The notes: generated by a model not told the origin, from the letters alone. A DNA stretch of 53,269 nt from Bacillota bacterium (GCA_017440275.1 JAFSHN010000037.1:1-53269); one strand, 5' to 3'. Shown: positions 23,842-34,004, numbered from the stretch's first letter. Program-made: numbers and translations.

Positions 23842-24618
23842 TTAGATATATCCGCGTTCCAAAAGCCATTTTACGCAGTTTTCGCATTCTCTGGCTTCAA
23901 TAGTAAATGTTACATCTGCCTCACAGTATTTTTCGATGGCACTGAAAATGGAATCCATATCCATTGAGCCGGTGTTGAAATCACTGTGAGTGTCGTTATC
24001 CTGATAATTGTTGTGAAGGTGGAAATGGCTTATGTAAGGTCCCAGTTCTTTAATCCAGACCTCTACAGGAAGCTCTTTTGAAGTAACCGCATTGGCATGA
24101 CCGATATCCAGGCACAGTTTGATTCTGGGATCCTCGATGCGGTGCATCATATCTGCCAGCATATAGGGTTCATCATCCAAAACGTTTTCAACACAAATAG
24201 AAAAATCATCAGGTTTATCTTTCATAAACTTTTGCCAGAAGTCAGCACCCTTTTGGGCCTGCCATTCCTTGAAATAAATGAAAGGAATCCAACCTGTGTG
24301 AACAACCATTTTTTTAATCCCAAGAGCCTTGCAGACTTCATAGGCTTCCTCTATACGCATCATAGCAAGATCGCGGGCGCGGTAATCAATGGCAGCAGGA
24401 TGAATCTCCGTAAAAGGGCCATGAAGCACAGCTGTGCCGAAACCCACATTTTCAAAATCTTTTTTCATATCCGCTAAGAGCTTTTCTCTGTTCTGAGAAT
24501 CGAGAGTCTCTGAAATGCAAGTATTATTAAATTCAAGGCCTAAACCGTAGTTTTTTGCAACTTCTACAGCGTTGTTCTGAAAAGTTGCAATATATAACTT
24601 ATTCTTTAAATTGAGCAT
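23842..24618 (-). CDS. Sugar-phosphate isomerase/epimerase-like TIM barrel protein
   Basis: A 258-residue protein of the xylose-isomerase-like TIM-barrel (AP endonuclease family 2) superfamily. Metal-site-like motifs are seen: Val-His-Thr-Gly-Trp near 106-110, Cys-Val-Glu-Asn-Val near 137-141, Leu-Asp-Ile-Gly-His-Ala near 164-169, His-Phe-His-Leu-His near 195-199 and a final Ile-Glu-Ala-Arg. It is expected to bind a divalent metal and isomerise or lyse a small polar molecule. As first gene of the cob operon, 12 bases before cobT, it may work on a cobalamin intermediate, but this is only context. ATG 24618 follows GGAGG; an upstream in-frame TTG overlaps that site and is less likely. A TATAAT at 24650-24645 on the minus strand serves as promoter. 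Confidence 0.75.
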   Translation of the reverse strand: MLNLKNKLYIATFQNNAVEVAKNYGLGLEFNNTCISETLDSQNREKLLADMKKDFENVGFGTAVLHGPFTEIHPAAIDYRARDLAMMRIEEAYEVCKALGIKKMVVHTGWIPFIYFKEWQAQKGADFWQKFMKDKPDDFSICVENVLDDEPYMLADMMHRIEDPRIKLCLDIGHANAVTSKELPVEVWIKELGPYISHFHLHNNYQDNDTHSDFNTGSMDMDSIFSAIEKYCEADVTFTIEARECENCVKWLLERGYI

Positions 24619-24695
24619 AGTAAACCATTCCTCCAAATTAATATTATAGCATAGCGAATTGTAAAAAAAAAGATGGGACCTATGAAGAGGTGATG

Positions 24696-24724
24696 TTGCA
24701 AGGATGAAGTTTTTTTGATAGAAT
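24696..24724 (+). promoter_or_regulatory. Promoter of the DMT transporter operon
   Basis: TTGCAA (24696-24701) and TAGAAT (24719-24724) are separated by 17 bases, the ideal sigma-A spacing, 47 bases before the start codon. Confidence 0.6.
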
Positions 24725-24771
24725 AAAGCGTAGCTTAATAATTAAATTTAACTAGAAAGGAAAAGGCAATT

Positions 24772-25704
24772 ATGAGCAAAAAAATGCAGAGCAACATTCT
24801 GTTGCTGATCACAGCCTTTATTTGGGGGTCAGCTTTTGTAGCTCAAAAGAGTGGAATGGATTACATTGAACCTTTCACTTTCAATGGAATCAGAACAATT
24901 ATTGGTGCTTTGGTTCTTGTTCCTGTCATCATTATTATGAACAGAGGCAAGGCCGCAGAGGAAACCCTATCTCCGGGGGAAAAGAAGGCAGAGAACAAGC
25001 AGCTCTTGATTGGCGGTGTATGTTGCGGTACGGCGCTGTTTGTAGCAAGTTCACTGCAGCAGTTTGGTGTAATGTACACAACTGCTGGTAAGGCAGGATT
25101 TATTACAACTCTGTATGTTGTAATCGTTCCGATTATCAGCATAGTTATTGGCAAGAAAATTAGAGGGTTAATGTGGATTTGTGCCGGAATGGGTGTAGTA
25201 GGACTGTACTTGCTTTGCATGACAGATGCTACCTTTAAGCTTACTTTCGGCGATACGCTGGTACTACTTTGTGCCTTTGGATTCTCCGTACATATCATGG
25301 TGGTTGATCATTTTTCGCCGAAGATGGATGGAGTTAAACTTTCCTGTATTCAGTTCTTCACGTCAGGAACATTGGGAATTATCGGTATGCTTCTGTTTGA
25401 AGATCCGGATATCAACGCTATTCTTGATTGCTGGATGCCTATTTTATACGCAGGGGCTCTTTCATCAGGTGTAGGCTATACACTTCAGGTTGTTGCACAG
25501 AAACACGCAGAGCCTACAGTAGCATCGCTTTTGATGAGTTTGGAATCAGTATTTGCAGTTATTGCAGGTGCATTCTTACTCAATGAAGTTATGTCAGGAA
25601 GAGAACTCCTGGGCTGCGCAGTAATCTTTGCGGCAGTAATTCTTGCACAGCTGCCATCTAAAGAAGAAAGAATGGAAAAGAGGCTGAAAGCAAATGATAA
25701 ATAG
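24772..25704 (+). CDS. EamA/DMT-family membrane transporter
   Basis: A 310-residue protein with ten predicted membrane helices in two homologous five-helix EamA halves. The starting Ala-Phe-Ile-Trp-Gly-Ser-Ala-Phe-Val motif and the later Phe-Ile-Thr-Thr-Leu-Tyr-Val segment are typical. It exports or imports a small metabolite; substrates of this family (amino acids, nucleosides and others) cannot be predicted by sequence. The ribosome site GAAAGGA precedes it. The end overlaps the next HD-domain gene by 11 bases. It is transcribed divergently from the cob operon. Confidence 0.88.
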   Translation: MSKKMQSNILLLITAFIWGSAFVAQKSGMDYIEPFTFNGIRTIIGALVLVPVIIIMNRGKAAEETLSPGEKKAENKQLLIGGVCCGTALFVASSLQQFGVMYTTAGKAGFITTLYVVIVPIISIVIGKKIRGLMWICAGMGVVGLYLLCMTDATFKLTFGDTLVLLCAFGFSVHIMVVDHFSPKMDGVKLSCIQFFTSGTLGIIGMLLFEDPDINAILDCWMPILYAGALSSGVGYTLQVVAQKHAEPTVASLLMSLESVFAVIAGAFLLNEVMSGRELLGCAVIFAAVILAQLPSKEERMEKRLKANDK

Positions 25705-26245
25705 AGAAGACGCTTTTGAATTATTAAAAAAGTATAATAAAGAAGATTTTCATATTCATCACGGCAAAATGGTAGAAGGAACTATGCGTTATTTCGCAGA
25801 AAAGCTTGGTTACGGTGAAGAAGCGGACTTCTGGGCAACGGTGGGACTGCTTCACGATATAGACTTTGAAATGTGGCCTGAAGAACACTGTAAGAAGGCA
25901 CCTGAACTTCTTGAAGAAGCCGGTGTTGATGAAAGAATGATTCACGCAATAGTATCTCATGGATACGGTCTGTGTTCAGATGTTAAGCCTGAACACGAAA
26001 TGGAAAAAGTTCTCTTTGCTTGCGACGAATTGACAGGACTTATCGGTGCTGCAGCACTTATGAGACCTTCAAAGAGTTGTCAGGATATGGAGCTCAAATC
26101 TTTGAAGAAAAAATTCAAAGACAAGAGATTTGCAGCAGGTTGTGACAGAGAAGTTATTTTACAAGGGGCTGAAATGCTTGGTTGGGAGCTGGATTACCTC
26201 TTAAACGAAACTCTTGAAGCGATGAAAACCTGCGAGGAAGTTTAA
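25694..26245 (+). CDS. HD-domain hydrolase
   Basis: A 183-residue HDIG-type protein. His residues near 20-23 and H54-D55 in Leu-Leu-His-Asp-Ile-Asp form the expected metal site, and His87 in Val-Ser-His-Gly-Tyr-Gly is the next ligand. Such small HD proteins hydrolyse nucleotides or related phosphate esters; the substrate is unknown. The start overlaps the DMT transporter gene by 11 bases, so the two are translationally coupled. The purine permease follows after 24 bases, giving weak support for a nucleotide link. Confidence 0.85.
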   Translation: MINREDAFELLKKYNKEDFHIHHGKMVEGTMRYFAEKLGYGEEADFWATVGLLHDIDFEMWPEEHCKKAPELLEEAGVDERMIHAIVSHGYGLCSDVKPEHEMEKVLFACDELTGLIGAAALMRPSKSCQDMELKSLKKKFKDKRFAAGCDREVILQGAEMLGWELDYLLNETLEAMKTCEEV

Positions 26246-26269
26246 TCTATAAAAGAAAGGAAAAGATGG

Positions 26270-27673
26270 ATGGACAAGTTTTTTAAAATCACAGAGTCAG
26301 GTTCCAGCGTTAGAACAGAAATAATTGCCGGTCTGACCACCTTTTTTGCGATGGCGTATATCGTCTTCGTAAATCCTAATCAGGTTACAGGTTTTACACC
26401 TGGATTAGACAATATTTGGAATGCTGTATATGTGGCATCAATCATTGCAGCGACCATCGGTACACTGATGATGGCACTATATGCTAAAAAGCCTTTTGCA
26501 CAGGCTTGCGGAATGGGATTAAATTCCTTCTTCTTTGTAAGCTTTATTCTGCCTCAGGTTATCAGCGGAGGCGATGCAGTTGAAGGTTATCAGGCAGGTC
26601 TGGTAATTATCCTGATTTCAGGTATTATCTTTATGATTTTATCAGTAACAGGAGCAAGAGAATATATTGCAAAATCAATGCCTGATTGTCTAAAGAAATC
26701 AATTTCAGCAGGCATCGGCTTGTTCATCACATTTATTGGTTTCCAGAATGTAGGAATCATTCAGGCTAACCAGTATACATTGACCCAGTTCGTAGACATC
26801 CACGGAGCTATTCAAAACGGTAATGTTATGAGCATTGTTCCGGCTTTATTGGCACTGGTTGGATTCTTGATTATCGTTTCTCTCAGAAAGATGAATGTTA
26901 AAGGCGATGTTATGCTTGGCATCATTGCAACAACAATTCTGTACTACATTGTAACAGGAACAACTCCTTCTTTCGATATGGGACAGATTGGTCAGTCTTT
27001 CAAGGACTTCGCGTCCGTAGGTGTTGTAGGCGTATTCCAGGCTGACTCCTGGGCACACGCATTCAGCCCTGAATTTGTAGGCGGCGTATTCAGTGCAGTT
27101 ATGTATGTAATTACTTTCTGCTTAGTAGATATGTTCGATACAATCGGAACTCTTTATGGTACTGCTACACAGGCTAAGATGCTGGACGAAAATGGTGACC
27201 CTATTGATTTAAATAAGTGTATGGCTTGTGACTCCGTTGCTACAGTAGCAGGTGCAGTACTGGGAACTTCAACTTGTACAACTTTCGTAGAGTCTGCTTC
27301 CGGTGTTGCTGCAGGCGGCAGAACCGGTTTAACAAGTTTAGTAACAGCTGCTTGCTTCTTCGTATGCTTATTCTTAAGCCCTCTGGCAAGCATTGTTCCA
27401 AGCTGCGCTACAGCTCCTGCATTAATTTATGTAGGGGTTCTGATGCTGGCTAACTTCAAGAATGTAGATATGAGCGATATGAGATCTGCAGCTCCTGCAT
27501 TCCTCACATTAATCATGATGCCTTTAACTTACTCTATTGCAAATGGTATCGGTATTGGTGCAATCGCGTACACATTAATTACACTCTTTACTGGCAAATT
27601 TGAAAAGAAAGATATCATGGTATCAGTTATCGGTATCTTATTCTGTCTGAAGTTTATCTTCATCACAATGTAA
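26270..27673 (+). CDS. NCS2-family purine permease (AzgA/PbuG-like)
   Basis: A 467-residue permease with 12-14 predicted membrane helices. It resembles the AzgA-type branch of NCS2, which carries adenine, guanine or hypoxanthine by proton symport: an N-terminal Arg-Thr-Glu-Ile-Ile-Ala-Gly-Leu-Thr-Thr-Phe-Phe-Ala-Met-Ala-Tyr segment, Cys-Gly-Met-Gly-Leu-Asn near residues 78-83 and Glu-Ser-Ala-Ser-Gly-Val-Ala near 342-348 are the characteristic substrate-site motifs. ATG 26270 follows AAAGGA. The phosphoribosyltransferase after the terminator supports a purine-salvage role. No purine riboswitch fits in the 24-base upstream gap. Confidence 0.92.
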   Translation: MDKFFKITESGSSVRTEIIAGLTTFFAMAYIVFVNPNQVTGFTPGLDNIWNAVYVASIIAATIGTLMMALYAKKPFAQACGMGLNSFFFVSFILPQVISGGDAVEGYQAGLVIILISGIIFMILSVTGAREYIAKSMPDCLKKSISAGIGLFITFIGFQNVGIIQANQYTLTQFVDIHGAIQNGNVMSIVPALLALVGFLIIVSLRKMNVKGDVMLGIIATTILYYIVTGTTPSFDMGQIGQSFKDFASVGVVGVFQADSWAHAFSPEFVGGVFSAVMYVITFCLVDMFDTIGTLYGTATQAKMLDENGDPIDLNKCMACDSVATVAGAVLGTSTCTTFVESASGVAAGGRTGLTSLVTAACFFVCLFLSPLASIVPSCATAPALIYVGVLMLANFKNVDMSDMRSAAPAFLTLIMMPLTYSIANGIGIGAIAYTLITLFTGKFEKKDIMVSVIGILFCLKFIFITM

Positions 27674-27678
27674 TGAAA

Positions 27679-27704
27679 AAAGGCTGCCTGCCGGCAGCCT
27701 TTCC
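27679..27704 (+). terminator. Terminator after the purine permease
   Basis: Stem AAAGGCTGCC pairs with GGCAGCCTTT around TGCC (27679-27702), with short T-rich tail. The following gene starts only 27 bases later, so it may act as an attenuator-type partial stop. Confidence 0.75.
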
Positions 27705-27730
27705 TTATGTATCATAGAAAGGACAAAAAT

Positions 27731-28282
27731 ATGTTTTACGAAATGACTATTGCAGGGCTCAAAAGACAACTGCCTCTTTGTAAAGTTGCAGATGACTTCT
27801 ATATTGCGGCCTTCATTATGTTCAGCGATGTTGAAATTACAAAAGCAACTGCAGCGGCTCTGCTTGAAAAAGCTCCGGAATTTGATTTGGTAATGACTGC
27901 AGAATCAAAAGGTATTCCTTTAGCTTATGAAATGACCAGGCAGGCTGAAAAAAACGACTATATCGTAGCAAGAAAAGGCCTGAAAGTTTATATGGAAGAT
28001 GTAATTGAAACAGACGTAAACTCTATCACTACTCAGCATCTTCAGCATCTGTATCTGGGTAAGACTGAGATTGAAAAGGTCAGAGGAAAGAAAGTTCTCA
28101 TTGTTGATGACGTCATAAGTACAGGAGCATCTCTCAAATCCATCGAATCTTTGGTTGAACAGGCAGGCGGCGAAATTGTAGGTCGTATGGCAGTTTTGGC
28201 TGAAGGAGAAGCGGCTGACAGACAAGACATCATTTACTTGGAAAAATTACCTGTATTTAATGCAGACGGCAGCGTAAAATAA
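27731..28282 (+). CDS. Purine phosphoribosyltransferase (APRT-like)
   Basis: A 183-residue type I phosphoribosyltransferase. The PRPP motif Val-Leu-Ile-Val-Asp-Asp-Val-Ile-Ser-Thr-Gly-Ala-Ser is at about residues 121-133, and an Ala-Glu-Ser-Lys-Gly-Ile loop lies near 57-62, as in adenine phosphoribosyltransferase and its relatives. It converts a purine base and PRPP to the nucleotide. It sits next to the purine permease, so uptake and salvage are adjacent. The ATG at 27731 is seven bases after AAAGGA; an in-frame upstream start at 27707 lacks such a site and adjoins the terminator. The exact base (adenine or another) is unsure. Confidence 0.85.
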   Translation: MFYEMTIAGLKRQLPLCKVADDFYIAAFIMFSDVEITKATAAALLEKAPEFDLVMTAESKGIPLAYEMTRQAEKNDYIVARKGLKVYMEDVIETDVNSITTQHLQHLYLGKTEIEKVRGKKVLIVDDVISTGASLKSIESLVEQAGGEIVGRMAVLAEGEAADRQDIIYLEKLPVFNADGSVK

Positions 28283-28286
28283 TCTT

Positions 28287-28583
28287 ATGAAAGAGATAAA
28301 ACTGGTGCCGGATATTCCTTTTGCCCATAAAGTAGATGTGGCTGTAATAGACTTTCCTGAGGAAGGGAAAGAACGTCAAAGATGCAAAATAACAGTAGAA
28401 TACAGCAAGTTCGATGTTTCCCAGCTCCAAAAAGGCGGCTTGGACTACAAAGGCGCATTGGATTGGTATGAAAAACGTATTTATAATGTGGTCAAATATC
28501 ATATTTCTCAGGACTGGGAATGCGTCAGTGGATGGGAAGATGTTATGGGTATCGTCAGAGAAAAAATCAAAGAATATTATTAA
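28287..28583 (+). CDS. Hypothetical 98-residue protein
   Basis: A small acidic-to-neutral protein without signal peptide or membrane segments. Visible features are a Phe-Ala-His-Lys-Val-Asp-Val-Ala start, a central Lys-Gly-Gly-Leu-Asp-Tyr-Lys-Gly segment and a C-terminal helix with several Trp and Tyr residues. I recognise no family. The start is four bases after the phosphoribosyltransferase stop with no clear ribosome site of its own, so translation is probably coupled. The stop lies in the terminator stem. Its proximity to purine-salvage genes is the only functional hint. Confidence 0.6.
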   Translation: MKEIKLVPDIPFAHKVDVAVIDFPEEGKERQRCKITVEYSKFDVSQLQKGGLDYKGALDWYEKRIYNVVKYHISQDWECVSGWEDVMGIVREKIKEYY

Positions 28584-28612
28584 AAAAGAACCTTGTGAAA
28601 GGTTCTTTTTTA
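28582..28612. terminator. Bidirectional terminator between the 98-residue gene and birA
   Basis: 28582-28592 pairs with 28601-28611 (11 bp) around an 8-base loop, with A run on one side and T run on the other. It includes the stop regions of both convergent genes. Confidence 0.9.
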
Positions 28613-29608
28613 GTACAAATCTTTTCTTATGGTCACTTCACCACTGGTAATTGTATCCATTTCGCGAGCCCTGCGACCTTCGGAATATTCCACCACAAGG
28701 CCACCGTTTTCGTCGATGTCAATGGCGCGGGCTTTGACACCACGGCCGCCGTTTTCAGGAAGAGCATCGTAGGAAGTTCCGAATATGAGAATCGGCTCTC
28801 CGAGAATCAAGGAGCGAGATTTGTAATCTCTGAGGAGTCGTCTCTTGTCGAAATTGCTCAATAAATCGAAGAATTTTTCTGCAACAGAAGCAATCAAATC
28901 ATTTCGCGTGTATTCTTTTTGAGCTTTTTCAATATAAGTTGCCTTTTGTGCGAGCTCATCGGGAAAAGACTGCTCGAAGCAGTTAATTCCGATGCCAAGG
29001 ATTATTTTGCTTATTTTCCCGGTTTCAAAATTGCTTTCGGCTTCAGTCAGAATGCCGCAAACCTTTTTGCCGTTGAGATAAATGTCATTGACCCATTTTA
29101 TTTTAGGACCTAAACCGACAGTTGCTTCAAAGGCCTGACAAACGGCCAGTGCTGAGATAGTGGTGACAAGCATGGCCTTATCAAGCCCAAAGTCGGGTTC
29201 GAAAGCGATTGTCATATAAATGCCCTTTGATGCCGGCGAATAGAAGGAACGGCCTAAACGGCCCTTTCCTTTGGTCTGCTCATTGGCAATAACGATGTTG
29301 GGCACTGACAAATCCGTAAGGGTTTTAGCATAATCATTGGTTGAATCGACACAATCGAGGATATGTATTTTACATGGAAAAGGAACTTTCTCCTGTATGT
29401 ATTCGCCTGAAAGCACATCGCTCTTTTGAATGAGTCGATAACCGAGTGACGGTTTGCTTTCAATTTCATATCCCTGGTCCTGGAGTTTTTTGATAGCCTT
29501 CCATATGGAATTACGAGTGATTCCAAGCATATCGGCAAGCTTTTGCCCTGATATAAACTCGTTCTCGTGTAGAGAAAATATTTCTAACAGTTTAAGTTTC
29601 GTAGACAT
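28610..29608 (-). CDS. birA: Biotin protein ligase / biotin operon repressor
   Basis: A 332-residue two-function BirA. An N-terminal winged helix-turn-helix (about residues 8-60, with Gly-Ile-Thr-Arg-Asn-Ser-Ile-Trp-Lys) gives DNA binding. The ligase core has Gly-Lys-Gly-Arg-Leu-Gly-Arg near residues 112-118 and Lys-Trp-Val-Asn-Asp-Ile near 173-178. It makes biotinyl-AMP and attaches biotin to carboxylases, and as a dimer can repress biotin genes. The ATG at 29608 is preceded by AAGGTGAT; a longer in-frame reading would begin at a TTG within that site. A small inverted pair TTGTC/GACAA (29662-29666, 29671-29675) lies upstream and could be an operator. Confidence 0.93.
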   Translation of the reverse strand: MSTKLKLLEIFSLHENEFISGQKLADMLGITRNSIWKAIKKLQDQGYEIESKPSLGYRLIQKSDVLSGEYIQEKVPFPCKIHILDCVDSTNDYAKTLTDLSVPNIVIANEQTKGKGRLGRSFYSPASKGIYMTIAFEPDFGLDKAMLVTTISALAVCQAFEATVGLGPKIKWVNDIYLNGKKVCGILTEAESNFETGKISKIILGIGINCFEQSFPDELAQKATYIEKAQKEYTRNDLIASVAEKFFDLLSNFDKRRLLRDYKSRSLILGEPILIFGTSYDALPENGGRGVKARAIDIDENGGLVVEYSEGRRAREMDTITSGEVTIRKDLY

Positions 29609-29795
29609 TGTAATCACCTTCAAAAAAATATGTACCTAAAGTATATATTCGACACAAAAGATTGTCAACCGACAAAATTAGAAAGGGTGACGACATTCCA
29701 AAGCCTTTATTTCTTCCTTATTGTGTGATATAATATCTAAATCTATGAGCATAAAAAGGTCATCATCAATTTACATATTATAGGGAGGCACGGAT

Positions 29796-31049
29796 TTGAC
29801 TTACGATATAATAATTATCGCTATATGCGTTTTCTTTTCTGCATATTTTTCAGCAACAGAAACGGCGTTTACATCATTGAACAGAATCAGGCTTAAAAAT
29901 ATGGCCAATGACGGCAACCAAAAGGCAAGGGAAGTTTTGGAACTGTCAGAAAACTACGATAGTTTGCTTTCTACAATTCTTGTTGGAAATAACATTGTAA
30001 ACATTGCTCTTTCATCTACTGCGACAGTACTGTTCATCGGTCTTTATCCAAAATACGGAGCAACAATTGCTACTGCAGTGGCGACTATTGTCGTACTGAT
30101 TTTCGGTGAAATATCACCGAAGAGTCTGGCCAAGGAACATCCGGAAAAGTTTGCTATGTTTGCGGCACCTTTTATTAAACTGTTGATGGTTATTTTAAAA
30201 CCTATAAACTATCTATTTTCCCTATGGAAAAAGCTTTTGGCTAAAGTTTTCAATGCAGACGGCTCAAGGCCAATTACTGAAGATGAGCTTTTGACAATAG
30301 TAGAAGAAGCTGAAACAGAAGGCGGTATCGATGAAGGTCAAAGTGAACTGATTCAGAATGCAATTGAGTTCAACAATCTTGAAGCTTGGGACGTTCTTAC
30401 GCCGAGAGTTGATATTATGGCTATCGAAGTTGATGAGGATGAAGATGAAGTTGCAAAGATGTTCCTTGAAACCGGTTTTTCAAGACTGCCGGTTTATGAA
30501 GACGACCTTGATAACATTGTCGGTGTTCTTAATCAGAAAGATTTCCATAATCACATCAAGGGTGGCAGGGCTGCTATATCCGAATGGGTCAAACCGGTTA
30601 TATTCGTTGCAGGTTCAATGAGAATCGCACAGCTTTTGAGAAAACTTCAGACTGTTAAGACTCACATAGCTATCATCGTCGACGAATATGGCGGCACTTC
30701 AGGTCTTGTAACAATGGAAGACATTATCGAAGAACTTATCGGTGAAATTTACGATGAACACGACGCCGTTGAACTCCAGGATATTGTGCAGCAACAGGAC
30801 GGAAGCTACAGAGTTCTCTGCGGAACCAATATTGACAAAATGTTCGATTATTTCGACGTGGAAGAAGAAATAGATGCGACTACAGTAAACGGATGGGTTG
30901 TTCTGCAGCTGGACAAACTGCCGTCTGTCGGAGATCACTTTGTTTACAAGGCGGATTATAAGGAATTTGATGTAACGGTAACCAAGGCAGACCCTCGTAA
31001 GTCACTGGAAATTCATATGATGGTGCGCGACCTGCCTGAAGAAGAATAG
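29796..31049 (+). CDS. CNNM/CBS-domain membrane protein (HlyC/CorC, hemolysin family)
   Basis: A 417-residue membrane protein: three to four N-terminal hydrophobic helices (CNNM domain, about 1-140), a paired CBS domain (about 195-330) and a C-terminal CorC/HlyC domain (about 340-417). The first helix ends in the conserved Phe-Ser-Ala-Thr-Glu-Thr-Ala-Phe-Thr motif. Members are linked to magnesium or cobalt ion export; the substrate here is unproven. The start is TTG at 29796, seven bases after GGGAGG, with no better ATG nearby. secA follows after 13 bases with its own ribosome site. Confidence 0.9.
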   Translation: MTYDIIIIAICVFFSAYFSATETAFTSLNRIRLKNMANDGNQKAREVLELSENYDSLLSTILVGNNIVNIALSSTATVLFIGLYPKYGATIATAVATIVVLIFGEISPKSLAKEHPEKFAMFAAPFIKLLMVILKPINYLFSLWKKLLAKVFNADGSRPITEDELLTIVEEAETEGGIDEGQSELIQNAIEFNNLEAWDVLTPRVDIMAIEVDEDEDEVAKMFLETGFSRLPVYEDDLDNIVGVLNQKDFHNHIKGGRAAISEWVKPVIFVAGSMRIAQLLRKLQTVKTHIAIIVDEYGGTSGLVTMEDIIEELIGEIYDEHDAVELQDIVQQQDGSYRVLCGTNIDKMFDYFDVEEEIDATTVNGWVVLQLDKLPSVGDHFVYKADYKEFDVTVTKADPRKSLEIHMMVRDLPEEE

Positions 31050-31062
31050 AAAGGGGAACAAA

Positions 31063-33822
31063 ATGGGATTTATGGAAAAAATCTTTGGAGATCTAAACTC
31101 CAAAGAAGTTAAAAAATTGGAAAAAATCGCAGACGAGGTTATGGCGCTTGAAACTAAGATGGCTGACCTCACAGACGATGAACTAAAAGCAAAGACGATA
31201 GAATTTAAAGAAAGAATAGCGGCAGGGGAAACGCTGGATGATCTGCTTCCTGAAGCTTTCGCCGTATGCCGTGAAGGTGCGTGGAGAAGTGTAGGTATGA
31301 AGCACTTCAGAGTTCAGATTATAGGGGCTATTGCGCTTCATCAGGGCAGAATTTCCGAAATGAAAACCGGTGAAGGTAAGACACTGGTTGCAACTTTGGC
31401 GGCTTACCTTAATGCTCTTGAAGGCAAAGGTGTACACGTTGTAACCGTAAACGACTATCTGGCAAAACGTGACGCTGAGTGGATGGGTAAGATTTATACA
31501 TTCCTCGGTCTGTCCGTAGGATGTGTAATCCACGGACTTACAGACCAGCAAAAGAAGGCTGCTTACGCTGCCGATATTACTTACGGCACAAACAATGAGT
31601 TCGGTTTCGATTATCTGCGTGACAATATGGCAACATACAAAGAGCAGCTCACTCAAAGAGACTTGAACTATGCCATCGTCGACGAAGTTGACTCCATACT
31701 CATCGACGAAGCCAGAACTCCATTGATTATTTCAGGTCGAGGTGACAAATCTACTGACCTTTATCAGACTGCAGACCGCTGTGTCAAAGGACTGAAACCG
31801 GGCACTGATTTTACCATTGAAGAAAAAGACAAAAAAGTTACACTTACAGAGGAAGGTGTTGCTAAGTGTGAAAAATTCTTCGGAATTGAAAACCTGGGCG
31901 ATCCTGAAAATATGGAAATCAACCATCACGTTGTAGAAGCTCTTAAGGCTCGTAATATTATGAAACGTGATGTGGACTATATAGTAAAAGATGGTGAAAT
32001 CATCATCGTTGACGAATTCACAGGTCGTTTTATGTTCGGTCGTAGATACTCCAATGGTCTCCACCAGGCCATCGAAGCAAAAGAAGGCGTGCTGGTTCGT
32101 TCTGAGTCAAAAACTTTGGCAACAATCACGCTGCAAAACTACTTTCGTATGTACAACAAACTGGCCGGTATGACAGGTACAGCCAAGACTGAAGAAGAAG
32201 AATTCCGTGAAATTTACAACATGGACGTTGTAATTATTCCGACCAATAAACCAATCGAGAGAATCGATATGGATGATGCGATTTATGCGACAACAAATGC
32301 TAAATTAAAGGCTATTATTGACAGAATCGCAGAAGTCCACGCAACAGGACAACCTGTTCTTGTGGGCACAATTTCCATAGAGAATTCCGAACTCCTGAGC
32401 AGCCTGCTTAAGAAGCGTGGAGTTAAGCACAATGTCTTAAATGCAAAGCAGCACGAAAAAGAAGCTCAGATTATCGCGGAAGCAGGACGTCTCGGGGCTG
32501 TTACCATTGCAACAAATATGGCCGGCAGAGGTACCGACATTATACTGGGTGGCAACCCTGAATTCGAAGCGAAGAAGGAAATGGAAAAACTGGAATATAC
32601 TCCTGAACAGATTTCCTTCGCAACAAGTTTCGTGCAGAGCCAGGACCCTGTGATGAACGATGCGCGAGAAACATTTGCAAAACTTCACGAAAAATATAAG
32701 GCAGAACGTGCCGAAGAACAGCAGCAGGTAAGAGACCTTGGAGGTCTTTGCATTATCGGTACAGAAAGACACGAATCAAGACGTATCGACAATCAGCTTC
32801 GTGGACGTTCCGGACGTCAGGGCGACCCGGGCAGAACACAGTTCTTCATTTCTCTTGAAGACGATTTAATGAGACTTTTCGGAGGCGAAAAGATTCAAGG
32901 ATTTATGGGCAAGATGGGCATGGAAGAAGAAGCTATTGCAGCAGGAATGCTTTCCAAGACCATTGAAGGTGCTCAGAAGAAAGTTGAAGGACGCAATTTT
33001 GAAATCAGAAAATATGTCCTCCAGTATGACAATGTAATGAACAAGCAGCGTGAAATCATCTACGATCAGCGCCGCACCGTTCTCTTTGGCAATGACATAA
33101 AGGCTAACATTATGGAAATGATGGAAGACTTGGTAAGAACCACCGTTACGCCGATTACTGTGGACAGCAAATACGCGGAAGAATGGGATATCGAATTGCT
33201 TAACGAAAATCTGAAGCAGATTACTCCAAACTTCCCAGGCCTTTCTTATACAAAAGAAGAACAATACGATCTTACTGAGTCTAAACTGGCAGAAGATGCA
33301 CTTGAAGTTTTCTATAAGCTCTATGCTGATAAGGAAGCCGAAATCGGCGAAGAACGCATGAGAGAAGTGGAAAAGATGATTCTATTAAGAGTTGTAGATA
33401 ACCACTGGATGGATCACATCGACGCAATGGATGACCTGAAGCGCGGTATCGGCCTGAGAGCATTGGGACAAATCAATCCTGCTCAGGCTTACACAGCAGA
33501 AGGGTTTGATATGTTCGAAGCTATGGTTGCCGACATCCGTGAACAGGCGGTTCGTTACTGCTACAGTGTAACAGAACAGACAGGAACCGAAAGACGCCAG
33601 GTTATTGCAGGTGGCGAAAACCGTAAAGATGAGTTCCATGATGATGCACTTGATAGACGTCAGCAGTCTCAACAGCAGATGCCTCAGGCGGCTCCAAAGC
33701 CTGTTCAGCGTCAAAAACCGGAGACGGTAAGACGAGATGCTCCAAAGGTGGGCCGTAACGACCCTTGCCCATGCGGTAGTGGTAAGAAGTACAAGAATTG
33801 TTGTATGAATAAGACTGAATAA
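31063..33822 (+). CDS. secA: Protein translocase ATPase SecA
   Basis: A 919-residue SecA, the motor of Sec-dependent protein export. The Walker A loop Thr-Gly-Glu-Gly-Lys-Thr is at residues 102-107 and the DEAD-like Val-Asp-Glu-Val-Asp near 207-211. Gly-Arg-Arg-Tyr-Ser-Asn lies in the NBD region, and Gly-Arg-Ala-Gly-Arg-type motifs in NBD2 (Gly-Arg-Gly-Thr-Asp near 490) are present. The C-terminal SEC-C zinc site is C902-x-C904-x8-C913-C914. Length is a little greater than in Bacillus (about 840), owing to the linker before the zinc site. AAGGGG precedes ATG 31063. The gene is intact and ends before an intergenic region with a strong hairpin. Confidence 0.98.
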   Translation: MGFMEKIFGDLNSKEVKKLEKIADEVMALETKMADLTDDELKAKTIEFKERIAAGETLDDLLPEAFAVCREGAWRSVGMKHFRVQIIGAIALHQGRISEMKTGEGKTLVATLAAYLNALEGKGVHVVTVNDYLAKRDAEWMGKIYTFLGLSVGCVIHGLTDQQKKAAYAADITYGTNNEFGFDYLRDNMATYKEQLTQRDLNYAIVDEVDSILIDEARTPLIISGRGDKSTDLYQTADRCVKGLKPGTDFTIEEKDKKVTLTEEGVAKCEKFFGIENLGDPENMEINHHVVEALKARNIMKRDVDYIVKDGEIIIVDEFTGRFMFGRRYSNGLHQAIEAKEGVLVRSESKTLATITLQNYFRMYNKLAGMTGTAKTEEEEFREIYNMDVVIIPTNKPIERIDMDDAIYATTNAKLKAIIDRIAEVHATGQPVLVGTISIENSELLSSLLKKRGVKHNVLNAKQHEKEAQIIAEAGRLGAVTIATNMAGRGTDIILGGNPEFEAKKEMEKLEYTPEQISFATSFVQSQDPVMNDARETFAKLHEKYKAERAEEQQQVRDLGGLCIIGTERHESRRIDNQLRGRSGRQGDPGRTQFFISLEDDLMRLFGGEKIQGFMGKMGMEEEAIAAGMLSKTIEGAQKKVEGRNFEIRKYVLQYDNVMNKQREIIYDQRRTVLFGNDIKANIMEMMEDLVRTTVTPITVDSKYAEEWDIELLNENLKQITPNFPGLSYTKEEQYDLTESKLAEDALEVFYKLYADKEAEIGEERMREVEKMILLRVVDNHWMDHIDAMDDLKRGIGLRALGQINPAQAYTAEGFDMFEAMVADIREQAVRYCYSVTEQTGTERRQVIAGGENRKDEFHDDALDRRQQSQQQMPQAAPKPVQRQKPETVRRDAPKVGRNDPCPCGSGKKYKNCCMNKTE

Positions 33823-33952
33823 ATCGGAGGTGCACTAACTGACGAAATCGACAGCCGGGAAATGTATATGAAGGGAATCGATCACAGCTATTATTACGAA
33901 GGATATACGACATTTAGTCTGGCAAAAAGTTAAAACGATATTGTGATGTTTA

Positions 33953-34004
33953 TTAAAGGCAAAGGAAAAACTTTGGATTTTCAATGTAATTCCTTTGCCT
34001 TTAA
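33953..34004. terminator. 15-bp hairpin downstream of secA
   Basis: 33953-33967 pairs perfectly with 33990-34004 across a 22-base loop. It probably terminates secA transcription, although the loop is long and the T tail interrupted by A residues. Confidence 0.65.

Noticed and set aside
24619-24771. Cobalamin riboswitch before the cob operon
   Set aside because: The intergenic space is only about 150 bases and contains promoters for both directions but no B12-box-like conserved sequence that I could see.
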